From: Phycomyces nitens
Lineage: Eukaryota; Mucoromycota; Mucoromycetes; Mucorales; Phycomycetaceae
Assembly: GCA_022702545.1 (NCBI GenBank)
Contig: JAHRBC010000007.1
Span: forward strand, 558,001-622,000
Length of the DNA stretch: 64,000 nucleotides
Direction: 5' to 3'
The position numbers and the translations under genes are program-made. Below are positions 12,001 through 24,087 of this stretch, one piece after another. Position 1 is the stretch's first letter. The number at the start of each line of letters is the position of its first letter. Below the pieces are notes generated by a model, which was not told the origin of the DNA, ran no database searches, and was given only the letters and a program-made list of their open reading frames with translations.

Positions 12001-15000
12001 TGACCCACGATTTTAAAAAGGTATGTTGATACTTCCTTTTATGTGTAAAAAGTGACATCAGATCTTGTTTACGGAGATGTGTTCTAAAGAGATGCAATAG
12101 GGAAATCCAAGCAATCACGTCCCGTAAACAAACCTTTGCAAGAAAAAAAGTAGACTGTATAAAGTGGCACCATTTGGATAACATCTGTAATAGGAAGACT
12201 CGGTTGAGAATTGGAGAAATGTGAGTAGCAATAAACACCAAAAAACAGTCGAGCAAAATGTTGCGATTGTTATCATCTTGCTGATACTTGTTAGGAATAA
12301 TAATATTTTTTTGGAATGCTAACCTTTACCCTGAATAAAGACGAGGGTATTATAGAAAGACGCAGAAATTATGGTCAAGATAATAAATTCTACATTATGT
12401 TGCTATGGTTTTCTTTTTATATGACCTGATTATAGCAAACAAAATGAATCTCGGAATGATAGCTCATTTCTCTATTCCACAATAACATGTTCTCTTTACC
12501 CATCAGTCTTATTCAACAAAATGTATGGCATGAGCATACACATGTGCTTCTAGGTAGTGAGACAATTAGTTTCTATCCTGACCTAAATTGATTCAACATA
12601 TCTTTAGAAATTCCAAGACTTTTTCAGTGATGATATACCATATCTATATTTTTTTAACCAGATAAAAAAAGAATAGCTAAAGACCCAAAGATTAAAAAAA
12701 AGAGCGAGGTATAAAATAAAAATGCAAGTATATATTGACTGTTTTGCAGACTTGACTGAAAATAAGATTTATATATTCTTCTGAATTTACATTTACGTGC
12801 ATTGAGATTGTAAAAGTCATCGTTTTTTTCTTTATTTATCATATCCCTCTTTTAGAATCAAGTCCGAGGATATTTATATATAGGCGTTATATTTTTTGCT
12901 CTGTTTTTTATTGGGCTCTTTCCGGGGGGTGTTGGTATGCTATGAAATAACAGAAAAAACTCACGTTCTTTCGTATCTTTCAACTTGAAAAAAAAACTCT
13001 AGTGACAACGTGTATTGTCTTTTCTTTTGAAAAAGAATTCTTTATTTTCAATTAAAAATACTGGGACCAGTACACAAAATCACGCTTTAAGAGTCTTGTA
13101 AACTTTGCTGAATTAGCATACCATTACCGAGTCCACTCCACCATGAATTCTTGGCATCACATAACCTCTCTCATGTTTTTCTGGAGCGTATGACACGTAA
13201 TCTTTTTTAGTATTGGAAAATAGCAGGAATGTAGAGCTATTACTTTAGACAACTCGATTCAGTTAGAAATAGTGATTAAAAGTCTTGTTACAAACTTATT
13301 ATTTCTTGACACGGTATTCGAGCAGTATGGGATTCTCGGCAACTACAAAGGTCCTTATACGACAATTTGTTGGGGGTTTTTTTTAAGCCATGTTCCTTTT
13401 GATTGGATCACCTGATGGTGTTTTGATCAAGTATGGAATAGTGTTTAATTTTGTGGTAGGCACCTTGTACTATACTTTCCAGGGTTGTAGTATTTCGATA
13501 CTTTGAGAGAGAATTGTCTTTGGATTATTGGAGCAAGATCAGGGGCGGTTTTCTTTACTCTCTACACGGTATTTGCCAATATAGTAAAGATATTTTATAT
13601 TGGGGTGCGATATCAGCCATAGATATATCAGGGCCATATGCAGCAAAGAATTTACATAGAAAAACCCAAACCTGCATTTCGGCCTTTTTTTTTATGACCT
13701 GTCTTAATGATTTCATAAAACATGAAAGGTATCGAATGATGGAGAATAGAGATGGATGGAATGGACACAAAGAGTAAATTAATATCCTCTAAAGTTTTTA
13801 ATAATCAGGCCCTACTTAAGAATACAGAGTGCCGAAACATAATTGTTTTTTCAAAACAACAACAACAAATTGATCGATGATATATCTGTTATCTTGACAT
13901 GTTTCTGCAAGAATACTTTAAAAAACTTGGCTTTATTAATCTTTGATACGATTTTCATGCAAGACCTTTCTAGTGTTATGGTTTATTATTGAGTCAATAT
14001 TTTTCCCGAGTAATTGAGTCATTGCAAATATACTTGATAATCCAAGGTCTCGAGTTCGCATAACATTGGTGCTTTTGCTTCTGAATTGTCGATTGTCATT
14101 CTGATTTATCACTTTATTTTTGATAAAGCCAACTAAAGTCTATATATATTGAAGAAGAAGAAGAAGAATACGGGTAACGAGTGTGTGAAAGCATCAAGTT
14201 ACCTTGAAATGGTATTTAGTAATACATAAAATTCAATACTCATCATTTTTTCCAGGAGGATAAACATAAATTTACTTTAATTTTTCAAATTATTTTTCGA
14301 AGTTTCAATTGAAGCTAATTCGTCTAAATAGTTTCTAAATTAGGCAATATAATTTAATAATTACTATATTTGGACACGCAGTGACTGTTGTCCAAGTAAC
14401 AAAATGATGCCCGACAAGACCCGACCCGGACACAAGCTGTCACAACCTAGATAAATATGCCGGAATACAATTTGCTTCGGACGGGCACTATTCGACAAGA
14501 CTTGGTTTATTTTCCAATCAATCTCACTCACACCTTTTCTTCTTCCTATTTTTATTCTTATTCGTATTCTTTGGGCTACAAGGCTAAAAGTGTATTCTTT
14601 TTTTTGGAATAATGTGCAGGAAACAACGTATTAACCAGGAATAAAACAACATAAATGTAACATGTTTTTTTCAATGATTGAACAATAGAGATTTAAGCAT
14701 TTTATGACTTTCTAGCTTACAACAATAGAGTTTTCTGTATCATTGTATTCAGATCGAATTATTTTAAAATTAAAAATAATAATAATCGAAAAGTCTCGTC
14801 CACAAGTAGTTTATGGGCTATACCATTACTACCTCCACTGCTTGTCAAGTAATATGTATTCAATAGAAAGCATGTTATTTACCTCAAATATTACTCTAAA
14901 CGACACAAGATATTTACAAGTTAGATTTCACGTATATCCACAAAATTCAATATTCTCCATCTGCCCTGAGATTTTATAGATATCATTTGAAAAAAAAAAC

Positions 15001-15299
15001 TCTATGCTTTATATCAATCTCTTTGGCAATTTACAAGTATCCAATTGTATCTATAACCTTTAATTTGAAAACTTTGATAAAATTGAAACATATATTTCAA
15101 TTCCCGATGTTACACGTGACTCGAAAAGTTTTTGTTTTTTCGGGAGGTTGGCTAGGTAAAAAAAAAATATGAAAAAAAAATCAGCTTGACGTGTTCTTCT
15201 CTTTTTTTTTGCTCTTCTTTAAGCGAGCGTCTTCAAGACTATAAAAAGAAAAAAGCAGCCCGATCCCACCTTTTCGGCAACACCTAAACAACCTTAGAC
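9047..15299. other. 6.2-kb gene desert
   Basis: Very AT-rich DNA with frequent stops in all frames and no conserved motif that I can recognise. Open stretches of 60-120 codons exist (for example plus 11303-11563 and minus 11891-12256). They lack family features, good splice context or codon bias, so I do not call them genes. Visible structure: a GTAACCATGG / CCATGGTTAC inverted repeat (9925-9934 and 9949-9958), a CACGTG at 9636-9641, a GAA run near 14150-14167, and A- or T-runs. The last 200 bp are the promoter of eIF3c. Confidence 0.6.
15113..15120. promoter_or_regulatory. E-box (CACGTGAC) upstream of eIF3c
   Basis: ACACGTGAC lies about 182 bp before the eIF3c start codon. CACGTG is the core bound by bHLH factors such as Cbf1. 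The same core occurs upstream of two other genes in this window (39024 and 62255). Function is inferred. Confidence 0.35.
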
Positions 15300-17975
15300 A
15301 TGTCACGTTTCTTCCGTTCTGCCTCTGACAGCGAATCCGATTCCGAGTCTTCTGACAACGAGTCTTTCATTTCCGATGACTTGTCCGACAACGAAGTCGA
15401 TTCTGAAGGAGAAGAAGAAAAGCAACAAGACGATCAGCCCAAAAAATCCCGTTTCTTGAAGGGTGAAGACGACTCTGACGATGATTCTGATGGCGAATTT
15501 GGTGGAAAGCGACAGGTCAAGTCGCAAAAAGACAAGCGTCTTGAAGAAATGCAGGGCTCCGTAAAAGCTATCGAAAACGGACAAAAGAACAGCGATTGGA
15601 CCCGAATTACTTCTGGTACGCATTCATCGTTCGAGATCAAAAAGAGAGAGAGAGAGCCATCCGATCGACGTTTGAAATGCTCATTAGATCAATTATTTAG
15701 AATTCGACAAGTTGGCTGTCAGTGTAACCAGAGCAACCACTGGTTTTGACAGTATCGATGTCCCCAAGTTCTACATCAAGATCCTCGCAGACCTTGATGA
15801 CTTTATGCAGGAAACACTCCAAAAGGAAAAGTCTGCCAAGAAGAAGATGAGCGCAGGTAACAACAAGGCTGTTAATGCCATGCGTCAAAAGTTGAAGAAG
15901 ATCAACAAGCAGTACGAAAAGTCAATTGCAGAGTACAAAAAGGTATAGTGACAAGAGTCTGCAAGAGAATGGTAGTATTGATATGGGTAATTGTAGGATC
16001 CTGAAGCCTTCATGGTTGAAGCAGAGGAGGAGGAGATCCCTGAGCCTGTTATTAAGAAGAAGGTCACTCCAAGTGAAAAGGTTTCTGCTGCAGCTACTGA
16101 GGAGGTCGATGATGGCTTCACTTCAGTCGGTAAGGGCGGTAAGGCTGTCATTGAGGTTACCAACGAAACTCTCTTGACCAAGTTGAGAGAGACCCTCGAG
16201 AACAGAGGAAAGAAGGTAAGAAGGGATAAAGCAATAGAATGGTAAAAGTAAACCCATGATGTGAATGTTAACCAAAACATTTAGAACACTGATCGTGAAG
16301 AACAAGTTGCTGTCTTGGAAGTTCTCCTGCAGAGATCAAAGTCGCCTTTCCAAAAGATTTCTGTTCTTCTTGCCTTGATTTCTTCCCGTTTCGATATTAA
16401 CCTCAGCATGGTCGACTATATGCAATTGAAGCTCTGGAAGTCAGTAGAGAAAGAGCTCAACCTTCTTCTTGAAGTCCTTGAGGCCAACCCTTCATTCATC
16501 GTCTGTGAGAATGCTGAAGATCTCGATAACGAGGACAAGGATATCACCCCAGCTGCTGGTGAGACGGTTAAGATCCGTGGCTCCATTGTCAGTTACGCTG
16601 AACGTCTGGATGATGAATTCACCCGCTCGCTCCAGCACATTGATCCCCATACTACTGAATACATGGATCGTCTCCGTGATGAGCCTTCCTTGTATGCCAT
16701 CTTGATCCGCACACAATCCTACTTTGAAAAGTACCAGATGAAGGATAACATCTCTAGAGTCCTCATCCGACGATTGGAGCACATTTACTACAAGGTAATT
16801 TCCCACATATTTGGTATTATGTCCATCTACTAACCACAATTTATTATCATTATCATTATTATTATCATTATTAGCCTGAGCAGGTCATTCGTTCCACCGA
16901 GGCTATCGCCAAGGAGCTCTTGCCCAAGTATATTTCCTCAAAGATCACTACATCTGAGGACCCCACTCAGTTGATCCATGAAATCTGCTCCTACCTCTAT
17001 AAGCAAACCTCATCTGTCCTCCGTACACGCGCAATGCTTTGTCACATTTACCACTATGCCCTTCACAAGGAATTCCACACTGCCAGAGACATGTTGTTGA
17101 TGTCCCATTTGCAAGAGTCTATTCACCAGGCTGACATTAACACACAGATCCTCTTCAACCGTACTACTGTTCAGATTGGCCTCTGTGCCTTCCGTGATGG
17201 TTTGATCAAGGAGGCACATGCTGCTCTTCAGGAGATCCAGGGCTCTGGTCGTGTCAAGGAATTGTTGGCACAGGGTATCCAGGCACCGCGTTATGGCCAG
17301 CAAGCCACACCAGAGACAGATCAGCTCGAACGCCAGCGCCAGCTTCCCTTCCACATGCATATTAACCTCGAGTTACTCGAGTGTGTCTTTTTGACTTGCT
17401 CGATGCTCTTGGAGATCCCTGCTCAAGCACAGGCTGGACCTAACAACAAGAAGTTTATCTCTAGACCATTTAGACGTCTTTTGGACTACAATGAGCGCCA
17501 GGCATTCTCTGGACCTCCCGAGAACACCAGAGATCACATCATGAGCGCCGCAAAGGCATTGGCATCAGGAGAATGGGAAAAGGCCAGAGACTTTATTTTG
17601 GCCATCAAGGTCTGGGATCTCATGCCAGAGACCCAGGATATCAAGGACATGTTGGTCCGCAAGATCCAGGAAGAGGGTCTCCGCACTTACCTTTTCACCT
17701 ATGCTTCCTACTACTCTACACTCGGTCTGTCCCAGCTGTCAGCCATGTTTGGTCTCCCGGTATCAAATGTGTCTGCTATCGTGTCCAAGATGATCTGGAG
17801 TGAAGAATTGTCAGCATCGCTCGACCAGGTGTCCCAGTGTGTTGTACTCCACCAGGTTGAGTTGTCTCGTCTCCAGGTTCTGTCTCTTCAGTTCTCTGAA
17901 AAGGCTGCCAACCTTGTCGATCAGAATGAGCGTCTTGCAGGTGTTGGTCGCGAAAATTCCAAAAACCATAATTAG
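15300..17975 (+). CDS. NIP1: Translation initiation factor eIF3 subunit c (Nip1), 795 aa
   Basis: Five exons: 15300-15615, 15701-15942, 15997-16215, 16285-16794 and 16875-17975. The N-terminus MSRFFRSASDSESDSE and the following acidic Ser/Asp/Glu region are the hallmark of eIF3c, which binds eIF1 and eIF5. The conserved core includes DWTRITSEFDKLAVSV, YIKILADLDDFMQETL and AVLEVLLQRSKSPFQKISV. The C-terminal PCI domain (about 580-740) has LSQLSAMFGLPVSNVSAIVSKMI, here shortened to its key part LSQLSAMFGLPV. The protein acts in the cytosol within the eIF3 scaffold of the 43S preinitiation complex. Length is slightly below the usual 810-930. COG8 starts 145 bp downstream on the same strand. Confidence 0.95.
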
Positions 17976-18120
17976 AATACTCTCTTTGTTTGTTTTCTCT
18001 CTTTATTATACTGAAAAAAAAAAGAAAAACACAGTAACCATGTCGACACCTTTTTTTTCTTTTTGTCTTAAGCGGTCTTTCAACTCTTTTTTATTACTTA
18101 TTGCTTTCCTTTTGACCTTC

Positions 18121-20064
18121 ATGTCACTCTCGCCCTCTCTCAAGGCATCAAACTTTGATAGTAATGAAGACTTGCTAAACCTCATCACCTCATCATGGGA
18201 TGACGATCGTAGAGCAACCCTTCAGAACTCTAAATGGACGCGCGACTATCTCTCCAGACTGACATCCTTATCCCTTAACGAGCTCATCAAAGAACCTACA
18301 GAGCTAAGAATAGAGCAAGAAAAGACAAAGCAGAATGCCCAAATGCTAGCCTACCGAGATTACCCAGTGTTTATTCATGCCCAAGAATGTCGACTTGAAC
18401 TAGACGAGACTCTGCAAGGCCTTGATGGACATCTCGACACCTTTGTTTCTGCCATTCCTGACCTTCAGTCGGCATGCAAAGTATTTACCCAACAGGCACA
18501 GGCCATTGTAGAAGACAGGGCCAAGATCACGCGTGTGCTGGAGCATCAGAATGTACTGGTAGATCTACTAGAAATTCCCCAGTTGATGGACACATGTGTA
18601 TGGAATGGCTATTATTCAGAGGCCATGGACCTGGCTTCTCATGTTCGTCTCTTGTTGGTCCAATACCCTTTACCTGTGATCGAGAGTATTCAACAGCAAG
18701 TCCAGGCATCTTGCGATTCAATGTTGGTTCAGCTTGTATCTCACTTGCGACGTCCTATCAAATTAGCAGCTGCCATGAGTGTCATTGGCCACTTGCGTCG
18801 AATGGAAGCCTTTCAATCAGAAACTGAACTTCGCATGGTCTTTCTTCGATCCAGACATGAATTCTTGGAGCAGCGTCTAGAGAGAATCAGACAAAGAGAC
18901 CGATCAGAGGATGTGCGAAAGAGAAGCCAAGGTGCATTCGAATGCCTGAAACGCTACATTGATGTTATGCGAGAGCAGATGTTTGAGATTGCAAAGCAGT
19001 ACATGTCCGTGTTTCCTGGTCAGGAAAGCATGTTGCTGGTGTCTGATTATATGATCTACCTGATCACCCAGATGAGAGACATGTTAAAGGAAGAGATCCA
19101 GTTCATCAAGGACACTTCTTCCCTAGCATCGCTTTTGACACAGCTTCAATATTGCGGTGTATCTCTTGGGCGTATTGGATTGGACTTTCGACATTTGTTT
19201 GTGAATGCATTTGAGGATGCCATGCTCCCCCTTATCCAGGAATGGATCAGTGAAGCCGCTGCTGATTGTCTCAAAGAGATCAAATCCGCAACAGACAATA
19301 ATTCACCTCCCAGTTCATGGATGTCTGTTAACCTGACATCTTCTCAGCATTGGCAAGACAATACTCAAAAAAGACACGTTCATCAGCCACCGATGCTACT
19401 AGTAGATTACCCGATTCTGGCAGTGTTTACCAACAACATACTTTCAACTTTTAATGCATTAAGGCTATTACCAGCCGTCAGTCTATTCAAGCCAATTCAA
19501 AACGACCTCAATGGATGCTTCCTGGACATTGGAAAGGCTCTTCAGCAGTATTCTGACCAAGCTGTCTTGCGTGTCCCAGAAGAGAATGTGTTTTTGCAAT
19601 CATTCTGTTCTGCCTATGTTCGTTGGTGTGTTCCATTTCTCCAGGGATGTTTGCGAGACGGGATATACGCAGATTTTGTTGAAAATGTTCCTCTGGACAA
19701 TGCAGATTTGGAAAACCTATTGGCAGCCTATCTGCCGGCCGTGGAAGTAGATAAAGAAGAAGACGAAGATACCAATTCAGTGCTAGACCATGGCGATATC
19801 CCGACAGATACCGAGACCCAAGAGGGGGATAAAGATGGTGTAGATGTAGAGGAAAAACCTTTTGAATCAAAAGACGAAGATGAGAACCCAAAGGAAGAAC
19901 CTTCAGACGAAGTAAAGGAACAGACAGATGAGCCAAAAGTCGAAATAGAAAATGAACTAAAAGGCAAAGTAAAAGATGAACTGAAAGAAGACCAAAAAGA
20001 CAATGTAAAGGAGGAATTGGACCAAGTAAAGGAGGATAAGAGCATTGAATCTATTCCAGGTTAA
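18121..20064 (+). CDS. COG8: Conserved oligomeric Golgi complex subunit 8, 647 aa
   Basis: A single exon. The Dor1/COG8 family region spans about residues 30-500: YLSRLTSLSLNELIKEP, then RDYPVFIHAQECRLEL, LLEIPQLMDTCVWNGYY and SVIGHLRRMEAF. COG8 is a lobe-B subunit of the COG tether for retrograde intra-Golgi vesicles. I take the ATG at 18121. An upstream in-frame ATG at 18040 would add a hydrophobic stretch that does not belong to the family and overlies probable leader. The last about 95 residues are a Glu/Lys/Asp-rich tail of degenerate VKEE/KDE units, an unusual extension. Intronless, unlike most neighbours. Confidence 0.9.
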   Translation: MSLSPSLKASNFDSNEDLLNLITSSWDDDRRATLQNSKWTRDYLSRLTSLSLNELIKEPTELRIEQEKTKQNAQMLAYRDYPVFIHAQECRLELDETLQGLDGHLDTFVSAIPDLQSACKVFTQQAQAIVEDRAKITRVLEHQNVLVDLLEIPQLMDTCVWNGYYSEAMDLASHVRLLLVQYPLPVIESIQQQVQASCDSMLVQLVSHLRRPIKLAAAMSVIGHLRRMEAFQSETELRMVFLRSRHEFLEQRLERIRQRDRSEDVRKRSQGAFECLKRYIDVMREQMFEIAKQYMSVFPGQESMLLVSDYMIYLITQMRDMLKEEIQFIKDTSSLASLLTQLQYCGVSLGRIGLDFRHLFVNAFEDAMLPLIQEWISEAAADCLKEIKSATDNNSPPSSWMSVNLTSSQHWQDNTQKRHVHQPPMLLVDYPILAVFTNNILSTFNALRLLPAVSLFKPIQNDLNGCFLDIGKALQQYSDQAVLRVPEENVFLQSFCSAYVRWCVPFLQGCLRDGIYADFVENVPLDNADLENLLAAYLPAVEVDKEEDEDTNSVLDHGDIPTDTETQEGDKDGVDVEEKPFESKDEDENPKEEPSDEVKEQTDEPKVEIENELKGKVKDELKEDQKDNVKEELDQVKEDKSIESIPG

Positions 20065-21546
20065 TGAGACCTGATCATCGATTGTGATGGTAGTTTATAG
20101 ATTATATATGTGCTCAATCCCAAAAAGAAAAAGAAAAAGAAAAAGAGGGCATAAGAATGGAAGAAACGATAAAACTAGTAGTAATATTATGAATTTTTGA
20201 AATATATTAAAGTAAAATGTAATAATCATAATAACATATATATATATGCATATAGCCCTGTGGATGTAAATGCCAGATACCATTGAAATCCCAGAGAGTT
20301 TAATTATCCAATTAATGATATCTTTATAATATCTTTCACAGCTGGCTCCCGGTATGAGTTGAAGTAATTAAAAGGTACGATAGCAAAGAACAATCCCACA
20401 GCCTTTAGATGATCAGTAAACCAAAACGCCCGTTGGTTATGGAACGAGGGCTAGACCATGCTTATAATACAGTTTACTGAGCATATCAAAAACATTGGAA
20501 GAGTATCAACAAATGACCAAATCATAAACAATTACAGGCACAATGTTTTATGCTGAGCAAATATATTTGGAGCCTAATTGTATAAAGTTATACCGATACT
20601 CAGCAGGCTTTGATAATGTGAGATTATCAATACTACTATGATTGTAATTTAATTGCCAATTAACAATTTCTCTGTATTATTATGATTATGATTTTGTTAT
20701 TTTGATTTCATGTTGCCATGTATTCTATAATCGCAGCAGTTTATTTTTAATAAAAATACCATAAAAAGGATACGGAAGCATATAAACCCTCAGGTAACAC
20801 CCGAGGAATGCATGATTACAACCGATTGGTATAATAAATATATAAAGAAAGACCAGTTTACTGGACCATTTTGGGCATTATTCTAAAGTGTCTTGTGGCG
20901 ATCTACTAAAAGTATATATACACACATATAAAAAAATATTAAAGGGTCTAGCTGAAGAGGGCATTGAGGTTTGGGCGTCCAGGTGTGGTATTATCAAGGT
21001 TTTTTTCTTAATAAATGGCATGCTTATCACACTATCTTGCCTATATATAAATATAAATATATATATATATATGAATATGAATATTAATATGTATATATTT
21101 GGCCTTTTTTAATTGTTTTTGTAGCATTGAAATGACAATAATATCCGCATTACAATTGCTGTGTAATTCAGATCTATTTTGTAATATGGCTATTATCTAT
21201 GGCTCTTTGTTTCTTCTTTCATTAGACTCGAATGACATTGTCTGATATCTGCTATTAATATGAAGACAAGGTATACTCTTTTACGAGCACACTCGAGCTG
21301 ATTGGTCTAAAATAAAGGTATTAAATATAGATGAAGCGCCACCAGAGACTATTGTTGCACCAGATCCAGCAAGTGTGGCGGTTGACGCATACCAAGTTAC
21401 AGACAGGCCAATAGAAAGCGAATAGAAAATTGCCACACTAAATGAGGCAGCTGTGGCTACCACATAAACCTTGCTGTAAATAGTCATATTGTGCCACCAA
21501 ACAAAGACGCACTATGGCAAAACAAGGTAGCAAGAAATAGAAAGGC

Positions 21547-21578
<32 letters not shown>

Positions 21579-22068
21579 GTCAGCTTAAAAGGCGCATTCG
21601 TCCAAACAACCAAGAAAACATAGTCAGCACTTTAAAATAATAAGAAGCCTTGCTGTGAAACATACTAAATTATGCTCAAATCAGCCCAGAATGAATGAGA
21701 TGTCTTGTACCTTTATTGCTCAAATGGCAGAAAATAAAGAGTAATAAATATATATATATTTATACACATTTCGACTAATCTTTTCAACTGCACCAGAATT
21801 TCCTTTTCTGCCCCCAAAGCACCTGTAAGTTCTCCCTTTTTTTTTCTAGCAAGAAAGAGAGAAAGTAAAAGACCAACCTCCCTTGGATCAAAATAACGCA
21901 AGTCACTTTTTATCCCTCCTTCTGTCTAACCCCAACTTCCCTTTACACTTTGAACCAAAAAACCCCCCTTATTATTATTATTATTATTTCTTCTCTTCTT
22001 TACCCTTTATTCTTTTATACACTTGGGAAAAGATACCATTTATAATACCAATAATAACTATTATTATT
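20065..22068. other. Intergenic, AT-rich, one doubtful small ORF
   Basis: Contains a (TA)n tract at 21553-21578, a further AT run at about 21041-21073, and the pyrimidine-rich leader of the ZIP gene with (TTA)n at about 21967-21988. One small minus-strand open reading frame (21281-21487) is listed separately. Nothing else is supported. Confidence 0.5.
21281..21487 (-). CDS. Possible small hydrophobic protein, 68 aa (doubtful)
   Basis: Starts MTIYSKVYVVATAASF and continues with two hydrophobic Ala/Ser/Gly-rich segments separated by a Trp-Tyr. Base composition is clearly less AT-rich than the flanks, which suggests coding use. An ATCTATATTTAATA...TTTTAG stretch near its end looks like an intron 3' half, so the C-terminus may be misread. 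No family is recognised. A (TA)n tract lies about 65 bp upstream. It could be a chance ORF. Confidence 0.3.
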   Translation of the reverse strand: MTIYSKVYVVATAASFSVAIFYSLSIGLSVTWYASTATLAGSGATIVSGGASSIFNTFILDQSARVCS

Positions 22069-23127
22069 ATGCTGAACCCTTTTATATGGCTATTGTTGCT
22101 TTCCATCACTCTTCTCATCGGTGCCTTTCTATTCGGCAGTATTCCCTTGGCAGCAAAACTCTCAGAGACAAAATTACGTTACCTAACCGCTCTTGGCGTC
22201 GGTCTACTAGTCAGCACAGCCCTGGTGGTCATTATTCCAGAGGGAATAGATACCCTCTATAGTTCCCACACCTCAGCCTTTGTTGCACGCCAAGCAGCCC
22301 TTCCTATTATTAATCCCCCAACCACAAGGGATCTAATCAATGCACAGCATTCACTCGCTCAAGACAAGACAAAAAGGGAATTCGACGACACCATGGTTGC
22401 AAGAGATGCAATCCTAGGTCAATCACAGTCAAACGAAACAGACGACACAAGCGCATTACATTCTGCAGTTGGACTATCACTTGTTTTCGGATTTGCCACA
22501 ATGTTCATAGTAGACCAGCTTAGCTCAATGCATGTCCATGCGTCAGCTGGAAATGAGTCGGTGCAGGCATCGACAGACAACAATCCAAGACCGTTTGGGG
22601 AATCAGAGGACGCATCAGAATCACTTACCAGACCTGTCTATTCCCCAACAAAATCAGCGCGGGCCATAACACCCACCATTGGATTGATTGTTCATGCTGC
22701 AGCAGATGGAATTGCCTTGGGTGCATCAGCATCTCATCCTCAACTTTCCATGGTCGTATTTATAGCAATTATGCTACACAAGGGTCCTTCTGCTTTTGCG
22801 CTTACTACCGTACTGTTGGCCGAAGGTGTTTCAAGAGTTCAGGTCCGAAAACACTTGCTGATGTTCTCCATGGCTGCACCTCTTGGAGCTATCTTGACTT
22901 ACCTGGTTCTCTACATGACATCTTCTACGGCATCTGCCGGTATTGAATACTGGACTGGTGTCTTGCTTATTTACTCTGGCGGCACTTTTCTCTATGTTGC
23001 AATGCATGCTCTTCAGGAGGTCAATTCAGTGGCTTCACACTCGAATAAGATGAGCCGTGAGGAGATTGGGACTATTCTGCTTGGAATGTTCTTGCCGGTC
23101 CTCATAAATATCAAACACTCTCATTAA
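22069..23127 (+). CDS. ZIP-family metal transporter, ZIP9/SLC39A9-like, 352 aa
   Basis: A single exon. The start at 22069 (MLNPFIWLLLLSITLL) opens directly with TM1. The frame is open further upstream, but only through a low-complexity Tyr/Ile tract that reads as leader. About eight TM helices are visible. The metal-binding pair of the family is present: HAAADG with H209/D213 in TM4 and HKGPSA with H237 in TM5. The Ser/His-containing cytosolic loop between TM3 and TM4 (SSMHVHASAG) is of the expected kind. ZIP proteins move Zn2+ or related ions into the cytosol. The TM4-TM5 sequence most resembles the ZIP9 branch found in the secretory pathway. Substrate and membrane are inferred. Confidence 0.9.
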   Translation: MLNPFIWLLLLSITLLIGAFLFGSIPLAAKLSETKLRYLTALGVGLLVSTALVVIIPEGIDTLYSSHTSAFVARQAALPIINPPTTRDLINAQHSLAQDKTKREFDDTMVARDAILGQSQSNETDDTSALHSAVGLSLVFGFATMFIVDQLSSMHVHASAGNESVQASTDNNPRPFGESEDASESLTRPVYSPTKSARAITPTIGLIVHAAADGIALGASASHPQLSMVVFIAIMLHKGPSAFALTTVLLAEGVSRVQVRKHLLMFSMAAPLGAILTYLVLYMTSSTASAGIEYWTGVLLIYSGGTFLYVAMHALQEVNSVASHSNKMSREEIGTILLGMFLPVLINIKHSH

Positions 23128-23915
23128 TATGACCTTTTAAGCATCCACCCAAATGTACATATACACCCAAAGAGCCTACCTTTAAAAAAATGATCTTTAA
23201 ACGTCAAATGTAAAGGTAGTTTATCTACTTAAAAAAAAGCTAATAGAAAAAAAAAAACAAAGAAGAAGATCCTAATAACAGTAATCTTGAAACACCTCTT
23301 TATCTAAATTTTATAAAATACATGATAATGCAGAAATGTATGTCTATCTTTTTTCTATTATAACTGACACTTTCTTTTTCTTTTTAAAAGAAAAAGAAAA
23401 TAGCTGTGTCAATATAAATCCCCTGGTCTTATTATTATGATGCTGATGATGATAATGATATTTATATTCTGGACATGTTTAATATACTCCTGTTGACATT
23501 TAAACAAAGCTAATCAGTATATGAATCGATTTTACAGAATAATATCTAGGGAAATCTCGAAAAAAGGAAATTTTGGAAATGTGATAATTATGATGTTATA
23601 TGGACATTTTAGGTTGTCATGCTTGTTTTCCAAGAAGAATATGTGTGTAATAAAAAGAGCGTCAGTGACGAAATGTGTCTATTATATATATATAGGTGAA
23701 AAGAATATTAATACATGTAAACTTTGATTTATATAAAGGCAAGTCAAGATTTTATGTCAAGAAACAATTATTGACTATACGAGTTGCAAGTATTTACTGA
23801 ATGAAATTAGCTTGGGTGAATAGCAATGTAGAATAGTTTATTCGAGTATTTTAAGTAAAGAAAACGGTGTAAATAGCTAAATTATTGCCAGATATTCAAT
23901 ATTGATCTGTGGTTT
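23128..23915. other. Intergenic spacer left of the repeat-bounded island
   Basis: AT-rich. Contains a near-perfect hairpin (CTTTTTCTTTTT / AAAAGAAAAAG, about 23371-23399), likely the ZIP transcript 3' region. No gene seen. Confidence 0.5.
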
Positions 23916-23953
23916 ATCACACTGCAAAAGATAGTCGATTTTAGTCACTAAAA
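23916..23953 (+). repeat. Left copy of 38-bp inverted repeat bounding the island
   Basis: This 38-bp stretch (starts ATCACACTGCAAAAGATAG, ends with the near-palindrome TTTTAGTCACTAAAA) is identical to the reverse complement of 33592-33629. Bases just outside differ on both ends. No matching target-site duplication could be identified. Confidence 0.9.
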
Positions 23954-24087
23954 GAATTCTAAAATTTTACTATAATTTGTGCAAATAGCTAAATAGGACA
24001 GTTGGCGAAGCTGAGACGAGAGATATGGTATTGACTCTCTGAGCCGCGCTTTTATTCTCGGTTTTATTTAAATAAAGTTTCTTTCTA

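Noticed and set aside
18040..18120. Earlier COG8 start giving a signal-peptide-like sequence
   Set aside because: COG subunits are cytosolic; the hydrophobic stretch reads as a T-rich leader. The ATG at 18121 is preferred.
21883..22068. N-terminal extension of the ZIP transporter
   Set aside because: Encodes only a low-complexity Tyr/Ile/Pro tract from microsatellite DNA; the ATG at 22069 opens directly with TM1.
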